Below, piece by piece: positions 28,084-38,735 of a stretch of 64,000 bases of DNA (positions within the stretch are counted from its first letter, which is position 1; each line of letters starts with the position of its first letter). The stretch is from positions 186,001 through 250,000 of the forward strand of contig NZ_QWEG01000006.1 in NCBI RefSeq assembly GCF_003515685.1, written 5' to 3'. The notes beneath the pieces are model-generated. The model was not told the DNA's origin. It worked only from the letters and a program-made list of their open reading frames with translations, and did no database searches. This stretch comes from Neobacillus notoginsengisoli (GTDB lineage Bacteria; Bacillota; Bacilli; Bacillales; Cytobacillaceae). The translations under genes and the position numbers were made by a program.

Positions 28084-28245
28084 ATGCCAACCTCCCCGAA
28101 TGAGCATCTTCCAATGAAAGATCTCCTTCCTTACTCTTTCTGTGTCACCCCTGGCGAGTCCTTTATGAAAATGTCGACATTTTCTCCCCTTTTCATGCAA
28201 CATTTGTTAGAATTAACAGATAATCTCTCAAAGGTAAGGTGAATC

Positions 28246-28731
28246 ATGATGTTTGATGTCGAACGATACAGTGGCACTCGCCAAGAAAATTATGCACTAG
28301 TAATAAAGCAGCTACATTCCCTTCTCGAAGGAGAGAAAAATGTAATCGCCAACCTCAGCAATGCTTCAGCGCTGCTCAACCAGTTCCTTGACAGGATCAA
28401 CTGGGTCGGCTTTTATCTTGTGGAAGGAGAAGACAAATTAGTTCTCGGTCCGTTCCAAGGCTTGCCTGCTTGTATGAGGATTCCATTTGGCAAAGGGGTC
28501 TGCGGTACTTCTGCTGCAAAAAAAGAAACGATTCGGGTTGAGGATGTCCATCTTTTTCCTGGCCACATTGCCTGTGACGCCGCTTCCCAATCGGAGATTG
28601 TCATTCCGTTGGTGAAGGAAGGCCGCCTCTTGGGTGTCCTAGATATTGATTCCCCCGAAAAGAACAGGTTCGATGAACTTGATCAGGAAAAGCTTGAGGA
28701 ATTTGCTGCTGCTCTAGTCAAATATCTTTAG
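28246..28731 (+). CDS. ytsP: Free methionine-(R)-sulfoxide reductase, GAF family (YtsP)
   Basis: A 161-residue GAF-domain enzyme reducing free methionine-R-sulfoxide. The three cysteines that define catalytic members are present: LPACMRIPFGKGVCGTSA (two, near residues 84 and 94) and HIACDAASQSEIVIPL (near 118). The start ATGATG follows AAGGTAAGG; either methionine may be used. It diverges from refZ. A dispersed repeat begins within five bases of its stop codon. Confidence 0.93.
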   Translation: MMFDVERYSGTRQENYALVIKQLHSLLEGEKNVIANLSNASALLNQFLDRINWVGFYLVEGEDKLVLGPFQGLPACMRIPFGKGVCGTSAAKKETIRVEDVHLFPGHIACDAASQSEIVIPLVKEGRLLGVLDIDSPEKNRFDELDQEKLEEFAAALVKYL

Positions 28732-28732
28732 C

Positions 28733-28884
28733 CAGAACAAAAGCGCAAGCGCCTTGGTCATCGCCGTACAAACTGGAAGGGCTTCGACTGAGATAAAGGA
28801 ATCACGAAGAGCGTTAGCGCATTCGTGCATGACTTATCGTAGGGAGGAGACCTGAAGTTTGCTAGGCGCTGAAGCAGGATGCTT
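28733..28884 (+). repeat. Dispersed repeat family A, copy 1 (divergent)
   Basis: It starts AAAAGCGCAAGCGCC and shares GATAAAGGAA, GACTTATCGTAG and CTAGGCGCT in the same order with the copies at 36656 and 59652, but is more diverged. The ends AGCGCC and GGCGCT are complementary, so the transcript could fold back on itself. It lies directly behind ytsP. Confidence 0.8.
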
Positions 28885-28938
28885 CGATTGATAAGTGAGT
28901 TATCCACAGTTGGAAAATTTAAAGTTTCCTTAACAATT

Positions 28939-28980
28939 AAAAGGCGGAGGAACCGTTTATAGGATCCTCCGCCTTTTTTA
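28939..28980. terminator. Terminator downstream of the methionine gamma-lyase gene
   Basis: AAAGGCGGAGGA and TCCTCCGCCTTTTTT form a long perfect stem; the T run favours plus-strand transcripts and the A run minus-strand ones. Confidence 0.9.
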
Positions 28981-28991
28981 ATAATCAGTTA

Positions 28992-30176
28992 TTAAGCTTT
29001 TTCGAGGGCTTGTTCAAGGTCATCGCGAATGTCTTCCCATGCCTCTAGTCCAATTGAAAGCCTGATAAGGGCGTCTGAAATACCCATCTTTTCCCGGTCC
29101 TCTGGCGATACACCCGAGTGAGTCATTGTTGCGGGGTGCTGGACAAGTGTTTCCGCATCACCAAGGCTGACAGCAATTTTGATTAACCGCAATTCATTCA
29201 TGAATTTCAGCGCGGTTTCCTTCGTCCCTTCTATCGCAAAAGAAATAAGTCCGCCCGGCTGTTTCATTTGTTTTTTTGCAATGGAGTAATCTTTTTTTTC
29301 AGAATCACCCGGATAATAAATAGCCTTGACTTTGGTATGCTCTTTTAAATAACGGAAAATCTTCTCGGTATTTTCGCAGTGCCGATCCATTCTGACTGCC
29401 AATGTTTTTATCCCTCTCAGCAAAAGCCACGCATCAAAAGGAGATAGGACTCCACCCATATCTTTTTGCGCCGACATAGCGACTTTTTTCATAAAATCAG
29501 CTTTTCCCGCAGCTACACCAGCAATGACATCACCATGGCCGCAAATATACTTCGTCGCACTGTGCAAGGAAACGTCACACCCGAGTTCGAGCGGATTTTG
29601 CAAATAGGGGGAGCAAAACGTGTTATCAACAACAACCGGAATCCCTCTTTCCTTCGCGACTTCAGCAACCATTTGCAAGTCCACCAATTTCATGGTCGGA
29701 TTAATTGGGGTTTCAATGAAAATACAAGTTGTATTCGGCCGGATTGCTTCTGTAACTTCCCGAGCTGACTCCATCGGTGAAAAACTATGTCCAATCTCAA
29801 AACTTTCCTCCATAAGCTTTAATAAACCGTACGTACAGCCATACACTCCCTGGGAACAAAGAACATGGCCGCCTGTTTTTACGAGTGAGAAGAGAATCGC
29901 CGACACGGCAGCCATGCCTGAAGAAAAAGCAAGTGCAGATTCCGCGCCTTCAAGCTCGGCTATCCGCTTCTCAAATGCTTGAACAGTCGGGTTTCCGAGC
30001 CGGGTATAAATATAACCATCTTCCTCCCCGGCAAATCTGCTTCCTCCTTGCTCCGCTGTGTCGAACACAAAGGTTGACGTTTGAAAAAGCGGGGGAACCA
30101 AGCTGCCTTTATAGTCCCTTGGCGAATAGCCTGAATGAATCATCCGTGTTTCCAATCGAAAATTGTCATCAACCAC
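28992..30176 (-). CDS. Methionine gamma-lyase (trans-sulfuration PLP enzyme)
   Basis: A 394-residue Cys/Met-metabolism PLP enzyme. It begins with GTG after GGAGGGG. Key features are YTRLGNPTVQAFEKRIAELE near residue 57 and SSGMAAVSAILFSLV near 86. The segment SQGVYGCTYGLL near 110 carries the cysteine characteristic of methionine gamma-lyases. The PLP lysine is in SLHSATKYICGHGDVIAG near 208. It should convert methionine to methanethiol, 2-oxobutyrate and ammonia; cystathionine lyase activity cannot be excluded from sequence. No riboswitch was seen in the 110 bp upstream. Confidence 0.85.
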   Translation of the reverse strand: MVDDNFRLETRMIHSGYSPRDYKGSLVPPLFQTSTFVFDTAEQGGSRFAGEEDGYIYTRLGNPTVQAFEKRIAELEGAESALAFSSGMAAVSAILFSLVKTGGHVLCSQGVYGCTYGLLKLMEESFEIGHSFSPMESAREVTEAIRPNTTCIFIETPINPTMKLVDLQMVAEVAKERGIPVVVDNTFCSPYLQNPLELGCDVSLHSATKYICGHGDVIAGVAAGKADFMKKVAMSAQKDMGGVLSPFDAWLLLRGIKTLAVRMDRHCENTEKIFRYLKEHTKVKAIYYPGDSEKKDYSIAKKQMKQPGGLISFAIEGTKETALKFMNELRLIKIAVSLGDAETLVQHPATMTHSGVSPEDREKMGISDALIRLSIGLEAWEDIRDDLEQALEKA

Positions 30177-30286
30177 ACAAACCCCTCCTGTTTGTAAACG
30201 CTTCCAAACTACTCTACTTTTAGGATAATGTATATCTGAAAAAGATGAAAGGGATATTGATAAAATCCTTTAGGTGAAACTGTCCC

Positions 30287-30316
30287 TTGACTAGTAATGT
30301 AAAAGAGTTATATAAT
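30287..30316 (+). promoter_or_regulatory. Sigma-A promoter of rpsD
   Basis: TTGACT (30287-30292), an 18-bp spacer and TATAAT (30311-30316) make a near-consensus promoter about 255 bp before the rpsD start. Confidence 0.85.
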
Positions 30317-30322
30317 GGTCTT

Positions 30323-30571
30323 TGTGTAAAATATCGCAGCCTATGTGAACCCATTATGGAATCCATTTTGTTCCTCACCGGAAAAGCAGAAGCATTTGCA
30401 ACACGAGAAGCGGACTACTCCGCTGGCAACAAGACGATTAATTTCCTGGTGATGGTGCATCTTGTAACCCTATGCTGCTGGGGCGAGGGTGCATGAAAAC
30501 AAAATGGCCTGTAATGCTGATTCATACGGTTTTTATTTTACAAAATAAAAACACGCAAGGAGGAGTCTCTT
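30323..30571 (+). ncRNA. Long rpsD leader, candidate S4 autoregulatory element
   Basis: About 250 nt separate the promoter from the rpsD start and hold no convincing gene. In B. subtilis ribosomal protein S4 represses its own synthesis through a structured rpsD leader, so the same is inferred here from position and length. A local hairpin, GTTTTTATTTT-AC-AAAATAAAAAC, lies just before AAGGAGGAG. I did not model the full fold. Confidence 0.5.
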
Positions 30572-31174
30572 ATGGCTCGTTATACCGGCCCAAGCTGGAA
30601 ACTGTCCCGTCGTCTGGGAATTTCCCTGACTGGAACAGGAAAAGAATTAGAAAAGCGTCCTTACGCACCAGGACAACATGGTCCTAACCAACGCAAGAAG
30701 CTTTCCGAATACGGATTGCAGTTACAAGAAAAGCAGAAGCTTCGCCACATGTTTGGCATGAACGAGCGCCAATTCCGCACTTTGTTCAACAGAGCAGGTA
30801 AAATGCCTGGCGTTCACGGCGAAAACTTCATGATTCTTCTTGAATCACGCCTTGACAACATTGTTTACCGTCTTGGCCTTGCCCGCACACGCCGCGCGGC
30901 ACGCCAGCTGGTAAACCATGGCCACATCCTTGTAGACGGTTCCCGTGTCGATATTCCGTCTTACCGCGTTTCACCAGGCCAATCAATCAGCCTGCGTGAA
31001 AAATCCCGCAATCTGGATGTCATTAAAGAAGCTTTGTCAGTGAATAATTTTGTTCCTGACTATCTGACTTTCGATGCAGACAAGCTTGAAGGTACATTCA
31101 CACGCCTTCCTGAGCGTGCGGAGCTTCCTGCCGAAATCAACGAAACACTTATCGTCGAGTTCTATTCCCGTTAA
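30572..31174 (+). CDS. rpsD: 30S ribosomal protein S4
   Basis: A 200-residue primary 16S rRNA-binding protein that nucleates 30S assembly and represses its own gene. The N-terminus [20 protein letters not shown] lacks the four zinc-binding cysteines, making it the C-minus form also found in B. subtilis. The S4 RNA-binding domain runs from about residue 92 ([20 protein letters not shown], then [10 protein letters not shown]). AAGGAGGAG precedes ATG. It stands alone beside tyrS, as in B. subtilis. Confidence 0.98.
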   Translation: MARYTGPSWKLSRRLGISLTGTGKELEKRPYAPGQHGPNQRKKLSEYGLQLQEKQKLRHMFGMNERQFRTLFNRAGKMPGVHGENFMILLESRLDNIVYRLGLARTRRAARQLVNHGHILVDGSRVDIPSYRVSPGQSISLREKSRNLDVIKEALSVNNFVPDYLTFDADKLEGTFTRLPERAELPAEINETLIVEFYSR

Positions 31175-31189
31175 TAGGAACTTTACAGA

Positions 31190-31224
31190 AAAACCCCTGT
31201 CCATGCCGGACAGGGGTTTTTTAT
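31190..31224 (+). terminator. Terminator of rpsD
   Basis: AAAACCCCTGTCC-ATGCC-GGACAGGGGTTTTTT is a perfect GC-rich stem with a long T run. Confidence 0.95.
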
Positions 31225-31249
31225 ACATCCGGCAGGCTTTTGCAGCCCG

Positions 31250-31438
31250 CTATTTCCGGAACACTATTTTTTTATAAAGAATTGAAAGAAGGATATAAAT
31301 GATCACCACAATGGCAGCTGTAAAAAATCTCTCCTTTGGGACACCGTCAGCCATGAGCACTGGCCCGAGACCAAAAAATGTAACCAGGGCAAAAAGTGAT
31401 AGAAAGAATATATTCCACAACATCCTCAACCCAATCAC
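31250..31438 (-). CDS. Small membrane protein of unknown function
   Basis: A 62-residue frame with two hydrophobic segments (about residues 7-30 and 39-57) and a basic end, YKKIVFRK. The start is unsure: GTG at 31438 overlaps its ribosome site, while an internal ATG five codons later has only GAGG directly before it. No family is recognised. The hydrophobic pattern and its uninterrupted position between terminators favour a real gene. Confidence 0.45.
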   Translation of the reverse strand: MIGLRMLWNIFFLSLFALVTFFGLGPVLMADGVPKERFFTAAIVVIIYILLSILYKKIVFRK

Positions 31439-31557
31439 CCCTTTTACATAGTAAACGCTTCATAGCCCGTACTTGTTTCTGCCGGCCAAGCCCATTTTCC
31501 TAAAAAATGCCGCTCGAACAGCTAGGAGCATCTGGTACTTTGAGGATTAAAGAAGGT

Positions 31558-31808
31558 TTAGCGACCGAACAGCAAGGGGCGGACTGGCCTTCGGGCTCTA
31601 AACGAAGACTTAGCGACCGAACGGCTGTGGGCAGACCGGCCTTCGGGCTCTAAACGAAGACTTAGCGACCGAACGGCTGTGGGCAGATTGGCCTTCGGGC
31701 TCTAAACGAAGACTTAGCGACCGAACGGCTGTAGGCAGACTGGCCTTCGGGCTCTAAACGAAGGTTTAGCGACCGAACGGCAAGGGGCAGAGCGTCTTTC
31801 GGGCTCTA
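31558..31808. repeat. Tandem 52-bp repeat array 2 (five units)
   Basis: Units start at TTAGCGACCG at 31558, 31610, 31662, 31714 and 31766, exactly 52 bp apart. Each contains CTTCG, nine bases, CGAAG, and a short CCG-AA-CGG. The sequence is unrelated to arrays 1 and 3 but the period is the same. It lies in a 590-bp gene-free interval between a small membrane-protein gene and the end of tyrS; the flanks hold no other feature I can recognise. Confidence 0.95.
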
Positions 31809-32030
31809 AGGGTATTTTTTTATAAGTTGAACTGTGGTCAGTCCTTTTTTGAGGCAGCAAATCCTACGCTTTTGCTCCGTGCGATGCTAATACTTCCGAA
31901 GCTTCCCTTTGTGGAGCTGGATTACTAAAACTTATTTCCATTTATCCACAAGGATAATATTTTATTATTTCCTAAACCACAAAAAAATGCCGCAAACAAA
32001 GTTTACGGCAAAAGGTTCCAAATTACTCTA

Positions 32031-33472
<1,442 letters not shown>

Positions 33473-33484
33473 AGCCATAATTAA

Positions 33485-33730
33485 AAATACGCAAAATAAA
33501 ACGCCCCTGCAGAAATGCAGGGACGCGAAATCGCGCGGTACCACCCGGCTTGAGGAAATAAGCTTCCTCCAACTCTTGAGATAACGGCTCAACACCGTCG
33601 CCGACCAAAGACAAATCGGCAAAAAGCTCCGGGCTGTAATTCGCTTTTCCATTTGGACTGCCTTTCACCAACCGGCAGTTCTCTTAAGCCAAGGATGGAA
33701 AAACTACTGAATCCTTTCATTGCTTTCATT
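33485..33730 (-). ncRNA. Tyrosine T-box leader of tyrS
   Basis: The antiterminator core GGGTGGTACCGCG is read on the minus strand at 33546-33534 and pairs with the tRNA acceptor end. It overlaps an intrinsic terminator, GTCCCTGCA-TTTC-TGCAGGGGCG followed by TTTTATTTT, at about 33525-33490. Upstream, stem I shows the AGAGAACTGCCGGTTGG distal region and a TAC tyrosine specifier in GAATTACAGC near 33623. Uncharged tRNA-Tyr would permit readthrough into tyrS. A TTGACA lies upstream at 33778-33773 but its -10 box is unclear. Confidence 0.92.
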
Positions 33731-33838
33731 CTAAATGATTTATATATCTTTTTACCACACAGTAATAATATTTGTCAAATCCTCGTTATATTTTAGGGAT
33801 TTTCTAGTAGATACACATTTTCTACACATGGTTTATGC

Positions 33839-33844
33839 TATAAT
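33839..33844 (+). promoter_or_regulatory. Candidate promoter of the PBP gene
   Basis: TATAAT preceded by TG at the extended -10 position (TGCTATAAT), 28 bp before the start codon. No good -35 box is seen. Confidence 0.5.
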
Positions 33845-33871
33845 GTATGTGATTTTGGAGGGATAACTTGT

Positions 33872-36655
33872 ATGGATAATAAGAAACAGCGAATCTTTAA
33901 ACAAGCAAAATCTGTGTTTACAAATAAAAAAACCGCCAAACGCGCGAGAATAGCCTACGGAGTCGCATGGAACCTCTTTCTGCTTTTCCTGACAATCGGT
34001 GTAGCAGGCGGAGTCTTTGCCGCCGGAGCGGGCGCGGGCTATTTTGCATCACTCGTAAAAGACGAGCCTGTTCGAAGCTACGAGACCATGAAAAAAGACA
34101 TTTACAATTATACGGAAACTTCGGATGTTTATTTTGCCAATGATGTTTTCCTAGGGAAACTTCGGAGCGACCTTGACCGTGAGAAGGTAAAGCTGGCCGA
34201 TGTTTCTAAACACCTGACTAACGCCGTCATTGCTACAGAGGACGAATACTTTTATGAACATAACGGAGTCGTTCCGAAGGCAATCATGAGGGCCGTGCTG
34301 CAGGAAGTTACTAACTCCCCAATCCAGTCTGGGGGAAGCACGCTGACTCAACAACTAATAAAGAACCAGATTTTAACGAATGAAGTTTCCTTTGAGCGGA
34401 AAGCGAAAGAAATTCTCCTCGCACTCAGGCTTGAGCGTTTCTTTGAAAAAGAGGAAATTTTGGAAGCATATTTGAATATGGCCACTTTCGGCCGAAACGC
34501 TTCTGGCCGCAATATCGCCGGGGTCCAATCGGCTGCCAAAGGGATTTTCGGCGTTGATGCTAGTAAGTTGAACCTTGCCCAGTCCGCCTTTATCGCCGGC
34601 CTGCCGCAGAGCCCTTTTGGGTATACGCCTTTTACAAGAGACAAGCAGGTTAAAGAAAATTTACAACCTGGCCTCGACAGGATGAAAGTCGTCCTGAAGA
34701 GGATGTACAATGGCGGGTATATTACCGAGAAAGAATATAAAGAAGCACTTGCGTATGATATTACAAAGGACTTTACCAAGCCTTCAGCTGACCCTCTTGA
34801 AAAATACCCATATGTCATGGTCGAAGCGGAGCAGCGCGCAGTTGAAATTCTTACTAAAATCCTGGCAGAAAAAGATGGTGTTACTGAAAAAGAACTAAAA
34901 GAGAATGATGAAACTTATCATAAATACTTCATCCTTGCCGGGCGGGAGCTAAAGCAAAGTGGCTACAGTATTCATACCACGATTGACAAGACTCTTTATG
35001 ACGCCATGGAGCAGGCAAAGAATAAATACCCTTATTTCGGCCCCGACAAGCCGCAAGTAAAGCTTGATCCGGAGACAAAGAAAGAAGTTACTGTCATGGA
35101 GCCGGTTGAAGTCGGCGCCATCCTGATTGAAAACAAAACAGGGAAAATCCTCAGCTTTGTCGGCGGGCGTGACTTTAAAAAGCAGGAATTGAACCATGCA
35201 TCGAGGGCGGTGCGCGGAAACGGTTCTACGATGAAGCCGCTGCTTGTTTTCGGGCCCGCCTTTGAGCTTGGCGCTGCAGCACCGGGAACCATCCTTCCTG
35301 ACGTGCCGCTTCACCTTGACCCTAGCTCTCCAGGTAAAGTCTGGCCGAAAAACTACGGAGGCGGATACAGTGGACTGGCTACGGCCCGGTACACGGTTGC
35401 GAAATCGTATAACGTGCCTACCGTCAAGCTTTACAGCCAAATTCAAAGCAAGAATCCGGTCCAGTATCTTGAAAAGATGGGATTCACTTCACTTCATAAG
35501 TTTGACTATACAAACCGGGCCGCGGCGCTCGGCGCAATACAAAACGGTGTGACAGTTGAAGAAAATACGAATGCTTTTACGACTTTTGCCAATAGCGGAA
35601 AGTTCATTGATGCGTATATGATCGACAAAATTACCGATAAAGAAGGAAATGTCATTTACCAGCATAAGGTTAAGCCAACTGATGTGTTCAGCCCGCAGAC
35701 AGCCTATTTGACACTCGATGTTATGAGGGATGTCTTTAAGTACGGGACGGCCGCCGGCGTGAAGAGCAGGCTGAAATTCAACGCGGACTGGGCCGGCAAG
35801 ACGGGGACAGGGGTAGAATACCACGATTCCTGGCTTGTTGCTTCGAACCCGAACATTACATTTGGAGTCTGGACTGGATATGATACACCTAAGTCTCTTC
35901 AAGCGAGAGGAAGCCTGTCATACAGCCAGCGTACCAACTTCCTGTGGGCTTCGCTCCTAAATGCAGCCTATGACAAGAACCCTTCTCTCGTCGCACCGAA
36001 AGGCTCGTTTAAAATGCCGGGGGGACTTGTCCGGAGGTCATTCTGTGCGGTATCCGGTTCGCTTCCATCCGAAGCATGCGCGAGAGCAGGCCTTGTTGAG
36101 ACAGATTTATTTAATGTGAAATACCTTCCGAAAAAAGTGGACAACAGCCTTGGTACAGGAAAGTTCGTCAAAATTGGTGACAAAAACTATCTAGCTTTGC
36201 CTTCGACTCCGAGTGATTTTGTAGAGACAGGGCTTGTCCTTAATCCCGATTTCATTAAAGCCTTGACCGGGAGCAATTTAAGGGATAATTCGGCCATTGT
36301 GCCTAAACTGAAAAGATGGTCGAATCTGCTCGTTCCAGATGCAAAGCTTCCGGAAAACGGTAAAACACCGGCTTCCGTCACCTTAAAGGCTTCGGGAAGC
36401 ACATTGGCATGGGGTGCAGTAAAAGAGAGTGATATCATTGGTTACAGGGTTTATAAAGAAGGCGGATCCAAAGTAGCCAGCATCCGTGCCGGAACAGGTT
36501 TATCCTATCCAGCTAAAAATGGTACGTATTATGTGACTGCTGTCGATATTGCGGGCAAAGAATCTGCCCCATCGAACAAAATTACAATTGGCGGAAGCGC
36601 TCCGAAAAAAGAAGAATCAAAACCTGATTCAGATTCTGAATCTGATGATGAATAA
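33872..36655 (+). CDS. Class A penicillin-binding protein (PBP1 family) with C-terminal FN3-like domain
   Basis: A 927-residue bifunctional peptidoglycan synthase. A transmembrane helix covers about residues 32-60. The glycosyltransferase domain (GT51) has ATEDEYFYEHNGVVPKAIMR near 117 and QSGGSTLTQQLIKNQ near 152. The transpeptidase domain has the SxxK serine in GNGSTMKPLL near 452, SxN in AKSYNVPTVKLYSQ near 510 and KTG in WAGKTGTGVEYHDSW near 640. A fibronectin-III-like domain spans about 830-912 and an acidic tail, ESKPDSDSESDDE, ends it. GGAGGG precedes ATG. In B. subtilis I do not recall a PBP gene between tyrS and acsA. Confidence 0.93.
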   Translation: MDNKKQRIFKQAKSVFTNKKTAKRARIAYGVAWNLFLLFLTIGVAGGVFAAGAGAGYFASLVKDEPVRSYETMKKDIYNYTETSDVYFANDVFLGKLRSDLDREKVKLADVSKHLTNAVIATEDEYFYEHNGVVPKAIMRAVLQEVTNSPIQSGGSTLTQQLIKNQILTNEVSFERKAKEILLALRLERFFEKEEILEAYLNMATFGRNASGRNIAGVQSAAKGIFGVDASKLNLAQSAFIAGLPQSPFGYTPFTRDKQVKENLQPGLDRMKVVLKRMYNGGYITEKEYKEALAYDITKDFTKPSADPLEKYPYVMVEAEQRAVEILTKILAEKDGVTEKELKENDETYHKYFILAGRELKQSGYSIHTTIDKTLYDAMEQAKNKYPYFGPDKPQVKLDPETKKEVTVMEPVEVGAILIENKTGKILSFVGGRDFKKQELNHASRAVRGNGSTMKPLLVFGPAFELGAAAPGTILPDVPLHLDPSSPGKVWPKNYGGGYSGLATARYTVAKSYNVPTVKLYSQIQSKNPVQYLEKMGFTSLHKFDYTNRAAALGAIQNGVTVEENTNAFTTFANSGKFIDAYMIDKITDKEGNVIYQHKVKPTDVFSPQTAYLTLDVMRDVFKYGTAAGVKSRLKFNADWAGKTGTGVEYHDSWLVASNPNITFGVWTGYDTPKSLQARGSLSYSQRTNFLWASLLNAAYDKNPSLVAPKGSFKMPGGLVRRSFCAVSGSLPSEACARAGLVETDLFNVKYLPKKVDNSLGTGKFVKIGDKNYLALPSTPSDFVETGLVLNPDFIKALTGSNLRDNSAIVPKLKRWSNLLVPDAKLPENGKTPASVTLKASGSTLAWGAVKESDIIGYRVYKEGGSKVASIRAGTGLSYPAKNGTYYVTAVDIAGKESAPSNKITIGGSAPKKEESKPDSDSESDDE

Positions 36656-36805
36656 GAAAAGCGGAAGAGCCCGTTCAGCGCCGTATGAACTGGAGGGCTC
36701 CGATGGAGATAAAGGAAACACGATGAGCGGAAGCGAATCGATGTTGACTTATCGTAGCGAGGGGACCGAAGTACACTAGGCGCTGGGCGCTGGAGCTGGA
36801 CAAAA
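36656..36805 (+). repeat. Dispersed repeat family A, copy 2
   Basis: It begins one base after the PBP stop codon with AAAAGCGGAAG and ends CGCTGGAGCTGGACA. It is nearly identical to the copy at 59652-59803, including GGAGATAAAGGAAACACGAT and CTTATCGTAGCGAGGGGACC. Its two ends carry complementary AGCGCC and GGCGCT. Confidence 0.92.
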
Positions 36806-36806
36806 C

Positions 36807-36846
36807 AAAACCGCACCGGGGTTCACAAACCCGGTGCGGTTTTCTT
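36807..36846. terminator. Terminator between the PBP gene and acsA
   Basis: AAAACCGCACCGGG and CCCGGTGCGGTTTT are complementary around a short loop, between convergent genes. Confidence 0.92.
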
Positions 36847-36848
36847 TA

Positions 36849-38564
36849 TTAATCTTCCATTGTTGAAAGGTCTCCAGTTGGTAAATCAAGCTCCCATGCC
36901 TTTAGGACACGCCTCATGATTTTCCCGCTTCTTGTCTTTGGCAGCTTGTCGCGGAAGTCGATTTCACGCGGTGCCGCATGGGCTGCCAAGCCTTTTTTAA
37001 CAAATTGCCTGATTTCTTCTTTCAGTTCATCCGTTGCTTCATACCCATCCCTTAACGCGACAAACGCTTTAATGATTTCCCCTCTGACAGGATCCGGCTT
37101 GCCAATGACCCCCGCCTCGGCGACAGCAGGATGCTCAACCAGCTTGCTTTCGACCTCAAATGGCCCAACCCTTTCACCTGATGTCATAATCACGTCATCC
37201 ACACGGCCTTGGAACCAGAAATAGCCATCCTCGTCCATGTAAGCAGAGTCGCCTGTCAAGTACCAGCCGCCTGGCATGAAGTAGGATTCATACTTCTCCC
37301 GATTGTTCCAAATGGTATGCATCATGGCAGGCCATCCTTTTTGGATTGCCAGATTGCCCATCCGGTAAGGCGGCAGTTCCTCGCCCCGGTCATCCACGAT
37401 GGCGGCCGTGACTCCCGGTATTGCCTTGCCCATAGAACCTGGCTTGATTGGCATGCAAGGGAAATTGCAAATAAGCTGAGCGCCAGTTTCTGTCATCCAG
37501 TAAGTATCATGGATACGTTTGTTGAAGACCTTCATCCCCCACTTAACAACCTCAGGGTTAAGCGGTTCTCCAACACTCAATACGTGTCGCAAACTGCTCA
37601 GGTCGTATTTCTTCACAATTTCATTACCGGCTCCCATCAGCATCCGGAATGCAGTTGGAGCACTGTACCAAACCGTGATGCCAAATTCTTCAATGACACT
37701 GTACCACGTTTCAGGGGAAAACCGTCCGCCAACAATAACGTTTGAGCCACCCAAGAGCCAAGGGCCGAATATCCCGTATGAAGTCCCGGTTACCCACCCT
37801 GGATCTGCAGTGCACCAATAAATGTCCTCTTCCTGCAAGTCCAAAACCCATTTGGCAGTCTGGTAATGCTGAATCATCGCATTATGGACATGAAGGACCC
37901 CTTTTGGCTTGCCAGTTGACCCGGAAGTGTAATGCAAAATAAGGCCATCCTGCCGATCAACCCATTCAATTTTCAGGTTTTTGTCAGCGTTTTCAAATTT
38001 CTTTTTAAAATCAATTGTCCTGTCATCCTCTTCAATACCGTCTCCGACCAGGAATATGTATTTCAATTCTGGCAAGTCCTTAGGCACCCTCTCCAGCAGC
38101 TCAGGTGTTGTAACAATGACTTTCGCACCGCTGTCTTCAAGGCGGTCCCTTACCGCTCCCTCCATGAATGCTTCAAACAGAGGGCCAACAATCGCTCCCA
38201 ATTTGATTGCCCCTAGAACAGCAAAGTACAATTCAGGTGACCGCGGCATAAAAATAAAGACCCGGTCTCCCTTTTCGATATCCCCATAACCTTTCAGCAC
38301 ATTTGCGGCTTTGTTGGACAACTCCTTCATGTCCTTATACGTGTATTTCTCATTTCTGTTTTTGTCTTTGTAGTAAAGCGCCACCTTGTTTTTCCTGAAA
38401 GTCTCGGCGTGGCGGTCAACTGCTTCATAAGCCATGTTGACAAGCCCGGTCGTGTGCCAGCTGAATTCCTTTTCAACATCCTTCCAGTCGAAGGATTTGC
38501 AGGTTTCCTCATAATTAGCAAGATTGTGCTTCCCCTCAATGACAGGTAAAGATTCTATCTTCAT
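36849..38564 (-). CDS. acsA: Acetyl-CoA synthetase AcsA
   Basis: A 571-residue AMP-forming acetate-CoA ligase used to recover acetate. The ATP loop LHYTSGSTGKPKGVLHVHNA is near residue 208, DTYWMTETGAQLICNFPC near 340 and TGDSAYMDEDGYFWFQGR near 435. The C-terminal KTRSGKIMRRVLKAWE near 540 contains the catalytic lysine that AcuA acetylates in B. subtilis. It diverges from acuABC, whose products switch it off and on, with a CcpA site between. Confidence 0.96.
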   Translation of the reverse strand: MKIESLPVIEGKHNLANYEETCKSFDWKDVEKEFSWHTTGLVNMAYEAVDRHAETFRKNKVALYYKDKNRNEKYTYKDMKELSNKAANVLKGYGDIEKGDRVFIFMPRSPELYFAVLGAIKLGAIVGPLFEAFMEGAVRDRLEDSGAKVIVTTPELLERVPKDLPELKYIFLVGDGIEEDDRTIDFKKKFENADKNLKIEWVDRQDGLILHYTSGSTGKPKGVLHVHNAMIQHYQTAKWVLDLQEEDIYWCTADPGWVTGTSYGIFGPWLLGGSNVIVGGRFSPETWYSVIEEFGITVWYSAPTAFRMLMGAGNEIVKKYDLSSLRHVLSVGEPLNPEVVKWGMKVFNKRIHDTYWMTETGAQLICNFPCMPIKPGSMGKAIPGVTAAIVDDRGEELPPYRMGNLAIQKGWPAMMHTIWNNREKYESYFMPGGWYLTGDSAYMDEDGYFWFQGRVDDVIMTSGERVGPFEVESKLVEHPAVAEAGVIGKPDPVRGEIIKAFVALRDGYEATDELKEEIRQFVKKGLAAHAAPREIDFRDKLPKTRSGKIMRRVLKAWELDLPTGDLSTMED

Positions 38565-38593
38565 TACTTCTCCCCCTTTACAAAGTTTATATT

Positions 38594-38622
38594 ATTATAG
38601 TATAAATTAAACCTATTCACAA
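38594..38622 (-). promoter_or_regulatory. Sigma-A promoter of acsA
   Basis: On the minus strand TTGTGA (38622-38617), 17 bp and TATAAT (38599-38594), about 30 bp before the acsA start. Confidence 0.65.
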
Positions 38623-38699
38623 TTTTAAAAATATTGTCTTGCTTTTTGCCTTCCGGCTGCTAGAGTTTCTATAATGAGCAGATTTTACAGAAAATTAAG

Positions 38700-38713
38700 T
38701 GAAAGCGCTTCAC
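38700..38713. promoter_or_regulatory. CcpA (cre) site between acsA and acuA
   Basis: TGAAAGCGCTTCAC matches the cre consensus TGWAARCGYTWNC at every position. It overlaps the probable -35 region of acuA and lies about 80 bp upstream of the acsA -35, so CcpA bound here would repress acuABC and could influence acsA. Glucose repression of both units is known in B. subtilis. Confidence 0.85.
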
Positions 38714-38729
38714 CTTCCCCGTTTTTATG

Positions 38730-38735
38730 TATAAT
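38730..38735 (+). promoter_or_regulatory. -10 box of the acuABC promoter
   Basis: TATAAT about 40 bp before the acuA GTG start. The -35 region (CTTCAC, 16 bp upstream) is poor and lies within the cre site. Confidence 0.6.
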
